Source: Methylophaga sp.
Lineage (GTDB): Bacteria > Pseudomonadota > Gammaproteobacteria > Nitrosococcales > Methylophagaceae
Length of the DNA stretch: 5,079 bases
Direction: 5' to 3'
NCBI GenBank assembly: GCA_014762585.1
Contig: JABURN010000028.1
Location: 1-5,079, forward strand
A model generated the notes under the pieces. The model was given only the letters and a program-made list of their open reading frames with translations, had not been told where the DNA came from and did not search any database. Of the stretch, positions 1 to 5,079 are shown piece after piece. The position numbers and the translations under genes were made by a program. Every line of letters begins with the position of its first letter. The first letter of the stretch is position 1.

Positions 1-167
1 AGCGCACATTCTCTGGGAGACAGCTGGCGTTCAATTTCTCCGGAAAATGTGCCTAGTTCATCCGTATCAAAAAAATCGATTTCTACCAGCTCGATACCAA
101 TATCATAGAGCACTGGCGCCAGTTGATAGGATTTTCGATGCTTGGTGAGCAGCGCAGCGGTTTTCAA
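1..167 (-). CDS. DUF6671-like protein, N-terminal part (truncated by window edge)
   Basis: This is a partial gene of unknown function: 55 codons are visible, and the rest lies left of the window. It starts at TTG (167-165), which overlaps the cysD stop as TTGA. A perfect AGGAGG at 180-175, seven bases upstream, supports this start. The frame is open to the edge. The visible protein begins [20 protein letters not shown]. It carries the pattern [15 protein letters not shown] (residues 33-47) followed by a Ser-Pro. From memory, this matches the N-terminal signature of DUF6671 proteins: a T-K-H-x-K start, then FDTD-x-x-GTF-x-GEIER. No biochemical role is known to me for that family. The visible part has no transmembrane segment and no obvious signal peptide. 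Because of the overlap it should be translated together with cysD. The gene call is strong; the family name is recalled rather than searched. Confidence 0.8.
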   Translation of the reverse strand, partial: MKTAALLTKHRKSYQLAPVLYDIGIELVEIDFFDTDELGTFSGEIERQLSPRECA

Positions 168-1084
168 AAATAGCCCTCCTGCTTTTTCCTCTCCATCGAG
201 TTAGCCTGATCTTTGTCCAGCATTCTGCCCTGACGTTCACTTGTGCGGGAGTTGATCATTTCAATGATAATGTCGCCCACTGTTTCAGAACGACTTTCGA
301 CAGCCCCGGTCTGCGGATAACAGCCCAGTGTTCTGAAACGAATCCAGCGCTCTTCCAAGCTGGCCTTTTCCGACTCGCTGAGATAAGGCAACATGCGTTC
401 ATCATCGAGGCCCAGAATCTGACCCGTGCCTTCGTCCACCCAGGAAAGACGGGGTTTAGCGAAGTAAAGCGGCACAATGTCGATATTTTCCCTGAGGATG
501 TACATCCAGATATCCAGCTCTGTCCAGTTCGATAAAGGAAAGACTCTCACGGTCTCCCCTGGGTTCAGCCTGGTGTTATAGATATTCCAGAGCTCAGGAC
601 GTTGTGCCTTTGGATCCCAACGGTGTGTGGCACTTCGGACTGAGAAAATCCGCTCTTTAGCTCTTGAGCGCTCCTCATCACGTCTCGCACCACCCAACGC
701 AGCATCAAATCTATGCTTGTCGAGTGCCTGTTTGAGCGCCACGGTTTTCATGAGGTCGTTATAAACGACCGAGCCGGATTCAATCGGATGCACCCCTTCG
801 GACAGGGCAGCCTCGTTGATATGAACAATCAGATCCAGATCATGCTCATCGACCAGTCGGTCACGGAAGCTCGCCATTTCGGCAAATTCCCAGGTGGTAT
901 CGATATGTAACAAGGTGAAAGGCACTTTGCCCGGTGCAAAGGCTTTACGGGCGAGATGCAACATGACTGTCGAGTCTTTGCCGATTGAATAGAACATACA
1001 GGGACGCTCAAAACCGGCAGCCACTTCCCGCATGATATGAATGCTCTCGGCTTCCAATTGTTGCAGGTGATTGAGCGATCTCAT
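164..1084 (-). CDS. cysD: Sulfate adenylyltransferase subunit 2 (CysD-type), divergent
   Basis: CysD proteins are the catalytic small subunit of heteromeric ATP sulfurylase. With the GTPase CysN they make adenosine 5'-phosphosulfate and pyrophosphate from ATP and sulfate in the cytoplasm. This 306-residue protein has near-normal length (E. coli about 302). It shows the PP-loop SIGKDS (33-38), the GGARRDEE block (131-138), HRWDPK (154-159), [12 protein letters not shown] (182-193), RFRTLGC (249-255), GAVES (260-264) and a TSERQGR tail (281-287) ending in GYF. The ATG overlaps the dabA stop by four bases (ATGA). The ribosome site is weak (GGGAA at 1097-1093), which suggests translation coupled to dabA. 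Several usually conserved positions differ: Glu66 and Ala68 where E. coli has Lys and Arg, Tyr108-Asn109 where a His-Thr pair is usual, and Gln258 where Leu is usual. No cysN is visible. It is either an assimilatory enzyme or a dedicated paralogue; family membership is secure. Confidence 0.95.
   Translation of the reverse strand: MRSLNHLQQLEAESIHIMREVAAGFERPCMFYSIGKDSTVMLHLARKAFAPGKVPFTLLHIDTTWEFAEMASFRDRLVDEHDLDLIVHINEAALSEGVHPIESGSVVYNDLMKTVALKQALDKHRFDAALGGARRDEERSRAKERIFSVRSATHRWDPKAQRPELWNIYNTRLNPGETVRVFPLSNWTELDIWMYILRENIDIVPLYFAKPRLSWVDEGTGQILGLDDERMLPYLSESEKASLEERWIRFRTLGCYPQTGAVESRSETVGDIIIEMINSRTSERQGRMLDKDQANSMERKKQEGYF
175..180 (-). promoter_or_regulatory. Ribosome binding site of the DUF6671-like gene, inside the cysD end
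   Basis: The minus strand reads a perfect AGGAGG seven bases before the TTG at 167-165, within the last cysD codons. This strong site supports a TTG start that would otherwise be easy to miss, and implies that real expression of the downstream gene is selected for. Confidence 0.8.
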
Positions 1085-3471
1085 TTCACAAATTCCCAGT
1101 GATCAGACTGGTAACGCTCAATTTCGTTGTTGTCATTCCAGCAGAACAGGAACAGCCAGTTGTTATCGACTAACTGTCTGACTGTTTCATGGGCAGCGAT
1201 GACTTTCTCTATGGCTGATTTCGGTGCAGCTATGTAGACATTCAGCCTGAGCGGTTGATGACGCCATTCATTACCGTCGTGAATTGACTGATATGACAGA
1301 CCGATACGTAAATCACCCCCGTTGCCCTCAAAAACACCGATATGTTGATTCACGACGTTATGCAACAGCTTGTTGCCGCTACCGAAAAAATCGTTATCCG
1401 CCACCGACAGGTTGTATTGCATGTTGATCCAGTGCGTCACGATCATCGGCGCGGTCATGATTTGCTCGAGCAACACCCCGTCCGGATCCTGACGCCAGTC
1501 ATAATCATGCAGAAAAGCCCGGCCATCGAGTGGCACAGTACGCGTCCTGTCGCGTGGTGCCACGATAAATGCGGCATTATTCGCAAGCCCCCATTCAGGA
1601 CGAACTTCAGACCAGTCCCTGGCACGATCTGAGAGTGCTTTTTCCAGTTTATTGTCATCGAGTTGCTGTAACCCCGGTTCCATCGTCTCAACACGCTCCC
1701 GACGTGTGGCCTGAGCGGCCTGTTTCAACCAGGTCTCAATCTCTTTGCTCACCTCGCTGAAGCAACTGATTTCGTCGGTGGTGGTGTTATGTAAACCGGC
1801 AACAAAACGGGTCTGATCAGGAATATTGATGCCCTGTTCTGATAGCTTTTGCCTGATGGCATCGTCATTCAGCAAGCTGGCCAAAACGCGTACATTGACC
1901 TCCCCGGTCTGGCCGCCACAGGCACCACAATCCAGTCCGGAGGCGTGGAGATTATTGCGACTCTCACTGCCATGCCCCAGTAACAGTACTGTCGGCGCAA
2001 AACGCTGAGTCAGCCCCATGCCTGTGAGGACGCCGCTGACAAGGCTGGTTTTTTCCTCAAGACTGAGCGGTTGGTTTTCGCTCAGCAATGTCCAGTCATG
2101 GTGATGACTGAGCGAGTCAATCAGGTTCTCTTTTTTCTTACGGAAAAAATTGTCCTTCAGTAGCTTGAACGCATAGGTCCAGCCCACAGTTTCAACCATG
2201 GTGAAAGCCGAGACGGATGAATTGCCCCAGTTTTTCCAGTGGCTCAGCGTCTGCAGTTGGTGGAGCTTATCCTGACTCGCTTTTTTCTCGCTGACCCTGA
2301 TAGCCGGTGCCACGAGGCCGGGTAACTGAGGACGCACTGACTGCGTGTGAGCAGGCTGGTAACTGATGGGTAAGCCATAGAAGCCGGCAAAGCCAATGGT
2401 CTGAATCACCGGGCTCTGATTTTCCAGTGCCCTTCTGAAGCGTTCAGAGCGAACATCAATGCAGAATGCCGCCTGCAATACCGGCGTCTCGTCACAAGGC
2501 TGAGCTGCGTTCTTCAGGGTTTGATTCAGCTGTTTCTGGTATTCCAGTTCCGCTGCATGTGTCCAGACCCAGAAATAACGCAGGTGTTCAATATGCGCAT
2601 CAATCAGCTCATTAACCTGAAATTTCTGTTGTGACCAGCGGGTATGAAGTGTCTGAAAGTCTGTTTTCGTGACTTTCTTTTTCAGCTGACGCCAGACAAT
2701 AAGATCCCAGGCCATTCTGATCGCAAGCAGTGACTCCACATATTGGCTGCTCTGCCCCTGTAATTGCTTTTCCCAGCGCTGCCAGGAGAAATAACTGGCC
2801 CAGCCATTAATACTCAGCAGCAGCTTGTGGGCGTATATCTCCAGTTCATAGGGGCCGAGATCGAGTTCTGCGGCGACTTCAGCAAACAGCGTTTCGAAGT
2901 CACTGGGCAGATCAACAAACGCTTCACGCAAATGCTTCTCGCCCATTAGCAGGGACATGCCGTAATCGTGTGTGGTGAAATCCAGCCAGCGCGAATAGAG
3001 CATTTCCAGATTGTCTGGATGCTGGTTAATAAACTCACCGCAGAATTGACTGATTTGATGAATGGTCTCGTCCTGCCAGCGCATTTTATGGTGATCGCGA
3101 CTCAAATCCGCTATTTCGGCGATACTCAACCAGACATCCGGACTCGACTGTTTCAGCCCGGTTTTCAGCGACTCGATATCGGTTGTCACTTTGTAGGCTT
3201 GCGCTGCAGCAATCAGTGACGACTCCGTTATCGTCCCCTTATCCAAACTCGCCAGGAGCTCCGCGGAAGACAAGGTCGTTTTGACACCCGCCAGCGCAGC
3301 ATAGCGGGCTGAGACAAGTTCGATGGGGTGATGACGAGATTCCCACAGCGCATTGACTGCAATGAAACGATCCAGTGGCCAGTTGGGCGCAATCAGGGCG
3401 CAAGCATTGCGAATAGCGGAAAGCTGTTCTGTACTCGCTTTATTGATAGTCTCAGCTTTAGCCTCAATCAT
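1081..3471 (-). CDS. dabA: DabA, inorganic-carbon accumulation protein with beta-CA-like zinc site (DUF2309/UPF0753)
   Basis: DabA is the soluble, membrane-associated partner of DabB. It is believed to hydrate CO2 to bicarbonate in the cytoplasm when powered by ion flow through DabB. The protein has 796 residues, normal for the family. The N-terminal region holds [10 protein letters not shown] (31-40). The first zinc-site motif [14 protein letters not shown] gives Cys337, Asp339 and Arg341. The second, GHGSESRNN...DCGACGG, gives His500 and Cys515. Spacings match Cys351, Asp353, Arg355, His524 and Cys539 of Halothiobacillus neapolitanus DabA as I recall them, so the site looks intact. The C-terminal third has the family blocks [12 protein letters not shown] (about 647-658) and HNVV (from 704) followed by GDLRIGL. 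No transmembrane helix or signal peptide is evident. The ATG overlaps the dabB stop (ATGA), and GAGGAG (3485-3480) lies eight bases upstream. The pair dabB-dabA is the typical arrangement; a standalone carbonic anhydrase is unlikely. Confidence 0.95.
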   Translation of the reverse strand: MIEAKAETINKASTEQLSAIRNACALIAPNWPLDRFIAVNALWESRHHPIELVSARYAALAGVKTTLSSAELLASLDKGTITESSLIAAAQAYKVTTDIESLKTGLKQSSPDVWLSIAEIADLSRDHHKMRWQDETIHQISQFCGEFINQHPDNLEMLYSRWLDFTTHDYGMSLLMGEKHLREAFVDLPSDFETLFAEVAAELDLGPYELEIYAHKLLLSINGWASYFSWQRWEKQLQGQSSQYVESLLAIRMAWDLIVWRQLKKKVTKTDFQTLHTRWSQQKFQVNELIDAHIEHLRYFWVWTHAAELEYQKQLNQTLKNAAQPCDETPVLQAAFCIDVRSERFRRALENQSPVIQTIGFAGFYGLPISYQPAHTQSVRPQLPGLVAPAIRVSEKKASQDKLHQLQTLSHWKNWGNSSVSAFTMVETVGWTYAFKLLKDNFFRKKKENLIDSLSHHHDWTLLSENQPLSLEEKTSLVSGVLTGMGLTQRFAPTVLLLGHGSESRNNLHASGLDCGACGGQTGEVNVRVLASLLNDDAIRQKLSEQGINIPDQTRFVAGLHNTTTDEISCFSEVSKEIETWLKQAAQATRRERVETMEPGLQQLDDNKLEKALSDRARDWSEVRPEWGLANNAAFIVAPRDRTRTVPLDGRAFLHDYDWRQDPDGVLLEQIMTAPMIVTHWINMQYNLSVADNDFFGSGNKLLHNVVNQHIGVFEGNGGDLRIGLSYQSIHDGNEWRHQPLRLNVYIAAPKSAIEKVIAAHETVRQLVDNNWLFLFCWNDNNEIERYQSDHWEFVK

Positions 3472-5039
3472 ACCCAGGACTCCTCAGTGGATTGTTGTTC
3501 GGTCTTGTTTTGCTGGCTCTTTGGACGCAGCACCACCGGCCAGAGCTGAAGTGTCAGGCGCGTCATCATTTCATCCAGATATAAGCCGGAAAATAACCAG
3601 CGATAGAGCGTTTGTGTCTGTGTGGCTTGCGGGAAAACCCGTATCTGCACGGTCAGGATGAACAAAGCCAGAACCAGCGCTATCAGCCAGATATCCATGG
3701 CAGTGAACATGCCTGTCACGGGCAGTTCAGGTATTAAATGATCAAGCAATGCCTTGCCGCCGAGATAAAAGCCAACCAGTGCGGTCGCAATGAAAACCGC
3801 CGACAGACAGGCCAGTGACAGACCATGCCTCACAGCAGAGACCAGATACAGGGCCAGCGCGGCGTTAACCAGAAGCCAGACACTCAGCGGTCCCTGGTAA
3901 GCGGTAAACAAAGGTATGGAAACGGTAGCAGCGATACCCAGTGACAGACAGATAACCGCTGTTTTGAATGTGACTTTTTTCTGCGGTGCCAGCTGTTTGA
4001 GAGAGTAATCCTGAACCGCTTCACCGGTACTCAGGAATGCATAAGCCTTATACAGCGAGTGCGTCAGCAGGTGCAGCAACGCGAGCTCATACAGTCCCAG
4101 CGCACACTCAATCAGCATCAAGCCCATCTGGGCACAGGTCGACCAGGCGAGTCGTACTTTGAGACTGATTCGGGTCATCATAACCAGTGCACTAATCAGC
4201 GTGCTCAAACCCGCCACCACGATCAGGGTCCATTGAGCCACCGGTGCCAGTGCCATCAGCGGTGCAAAACTGATGAGCAGGAATCCCCCCAGATTAATAA
4301 TGCCGGCATGCAGCAGTGCACTGATGGGTGTGGGTGCTTCAACAACCTGAATCAGCCAACCATGCAGAGGCAGTTGCGCACACTTAATCAGGGCTGTCTG
4401 AACCAGCAGGAACGCGGCCGCTTTTTGAGCGAAGCTGAGTTCATGACCAGGGTCGACGCTGAGGTAATAGTCGAGAATGGCACTCAGCTGCAGTGTCCCG
4501 TGCTGATAGTAAAGCAGAAGGAAAGCGGCCAGCAGACAGGTCTCGGCGACTCGGGCGAGAATGAATTTCTTGTGTGCGGCCAATACAGCACGGGGTCTGT
4601 CCGGATAAAACAGCAGCAAGCGATGGAAACACAGGCTGATTGATACCCACCCCAGCCACATCAGGAGCAGATTATTACTCAACACAACCACGGAGACCGA
4701 GGTCAGGCTCAGTAATAACCAGCGCCAGAATTGATGAGATTGCGTTTCCGAGCGGATATAACGCTCGGAAAATTTAATCAGAATCACAGCCATGAAGCTG
4801 ATCAAGCCCAACACGGTGAGATTGATGGGATTAACCGCGAGCATGCCCGCCACTGCTTTATCACTGAGAAAAAAGAAGCTGGTCACTAATATCATTGAGA
4901 AGACGATTGAGAGGGAGATAGCTCTCAATATCAAGCGACGTTTATTGTCGGTGAGATTCGCATTACCGGCCAGCCAGGCCCCAGTCGATAAAAACAGCGG
5001 AATGAGTATGGATAAGTGGGCGGAAAAGAATGGGTTCAC
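3468..5039 (-). CDS. dabB: DabB, NuoL/MrpA-like proton-conducting membrane subunit of the DAB carbon system
   Basis: DabB is an inner-membrane protein related to the antiporter-like subunits of complex I (NuoL) and Mrp antiporters. In DAB systems it is thought to conduct cations, probably protons, to energise DabA. I choose the GTG at 5039-5037 (523 residues) because it lies seven bases after AGGAGG; the ATG two codons earlier is only one base from it. About 13-14 hydrophobic segments fill residues 5-470, followed by a hydrophilic tail. The core of the proton-antiporter domain shows TALIKCAQLPLHGWL with Lys219 (the NuoL TM7 lysine), then APTPISALLHAG (His244), WSTCAQMG (about 299-306) and LLTHSLYKAYAFLSTG with His327 and Lys331. 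The NuoL motif GWEG reads GWVS here, with Val132 in place of Glu. No other complex I genes are present and the next gene is dabA, so a nuoL assignment is unlikely. Confidence 0.93.
   Translation of the reverse strand: MNPFFSAHLSILIPLFLSTGAWLAGNANLTDNKRRLILRAISLSIVFSMILVTSFFFLSDKAVAGMLAVNPINLTVLGLISFMAVILIKFSERYIRSETQSHQFWRWLLLSLTSVSVVVLSNNLLLMWLGWVSISLCFHRLLLFYPDRPRAVLAAHKKFILARVAETCLLAAFLLLYYQHGTLQLSAILDYYLSVDPGHELSFAQKAAAFLLVQTALIKCAQLPLHGWLIQVVEAPTPISALLHAGIINLGGFLLISFAPLMALAPVAQWTLIVVAGLSTLISALVMMTRISLKVRLAWSTCAQMGLMLIECALGLYELALLHLLTHSLYKAYAFLSTGEAVQDYSLKQLAPQKKVTFKTAVICLSLGIAATVSIPLFTAYQGPLSVWLLVNAALALYLVSAVRHGLSLACLSAVFIATALVGFYLGGKALLDHLIPELPVTGMFTAMDIWLIALVLALFILTVQIRVFPQATQTQTLYRWLFSGLYLDEMMTRLTLQLWPVVLRPKSQQNKTEQQSTEESWV
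3480..3485 (-). promoter_or_regulatory. Ribosome binding site of dabA, inside the dabB end
   Basis: The minus strand reads GAGGAG eight bases before the dabA ATG. It lies within the last codons of dabB. DabA can therefore be initiated efficiently in its own right as well as by coupling through the ATGA overlap. Confidence 0.75.
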
Positions 5040-5046
5040 AGACATA

Positions 5047-5052
5047 CCTCCT
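5047..5052 (-). promoter_or_regulatory. Ribosome binding site of dabB (decides the start)
   Basis: On the minus strand this reads AGGAGG. It is followed by one base and then ATG (5045-5043), but by seven bases before the in-frame GTG (5039-5037). The normal spacing of about 5-9 bases favours the GTG. Confidence 0.8.
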
Positions 5053-5079
5053 TTGTTGGCAGCAGTATGTCAAACGCGA
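5053..5079 (-). other. Short leader upstream of dabB
   Basis: Only about 27 bases upstream of the dabB ribosome site are in the window. They contain TTGACA (5073-5068) on the minus strand but no -10 element at a suitable distance, so no promoter is called. The operon promoter and any LysR-type regulator, often adjacent to dab genes, would lie to the right of the window. Confidence 0.4.

Noticed and set aside
1..163. Non-coding or terminator region after cysD
   Set aside because: No hairpin with a T-run is visible. The minus strand is open for 55 codons with a strong ribosome site and a recognisable protein pattern.
3353..3661. Plus-strand open frame of 102 codons across the dabA/dabB junction
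   Set aside because: It is antisense to two clear genes, has no family motif, and spans the conserved ATGA junction; it is best explained as a shadow.
4059..4643. 194-codon plus-strand open frame, Gln-rich
   Set aside because: It lies fully antisense to the well-supported dabB, has a composition typical of the reverse of a Leu-rich membrane gene, and shows no recognisable motif.
3468..5039. Possible nuoL of respiratory complex I
   Set aside because: It is shorter than NuoL (about 613 residues), lacks the GWEG glutamate and the long C-terminal lateral helix region, has no nuo neighbours, and is directly coupled to dabA.
5068..5073. TTGACA on the minus strand, a perfect -35 hexamer match, upstream of dabB
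   Set aside because: At 16-18 bases downstream the sequence is the ribosome site and start region (GGAGGT-like), not a -10 box. A start there would also leave no leader for the ribosome site.

Overview
The window is one tightly packed minus-strand operon. In transcription order (high to low coordinates) it holds dabB (5039-3468), dabA (3471-1081), a cysD-type gene (1084-164) and the first 55 codons of a DUF6671-like gene (167-1, running off the left edge). I see no RNA gene, insertion sequence, CRISPR array, repeat family or terminator. Apart from about 40 bases upstream of dabB, every base is coding.

DabB and DabA form the two-gene DAB-type inorganic-carbon accumulation system. DabB is a multi-spanning membrane protein of the NuoL/MrpA proton-translocating family. 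DabA (formerly DUF2309/UPF0753) is a large soluble protein with a beta-carbonic-anhydrase-like zinc site. In the family, ion flow through DabB is thought to drive one-way hydration of CO2 to bicarbonate by DabA in the cytoplasm. All four expected zinc ligands are present in this DabA.

The less expected part is what follows. A sulfate adenylyltransferase small subunit (CysD type) and a DUF6671-like protein are joined to dabBA by the same 4-base start/stop overlaps (ATGA, ATGA, TTGA). The CysD keeps its ATP-binding loop but departs from the usual CysD consensus at several normally conserved positions. It may therefore be a dedicated paralogue rather than the housekeeping assimilatory enzyme. 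Whether its GTPase partner CysN lies further downstream cannot be seen here.

The proteins look proteobacterial, most probably gammaproteobacterial: CysD is clearly similar to the E. coli protein, base composition is roughly balanced, and strong AGGAGG-type ribosome sites are used. I cannot name a genus. The combination would suit a marine or sulfur-linked autotroph or methylotroph, but that is inference. No RuBisCO, carboxysome or sulfur-oxidation gene is visible.
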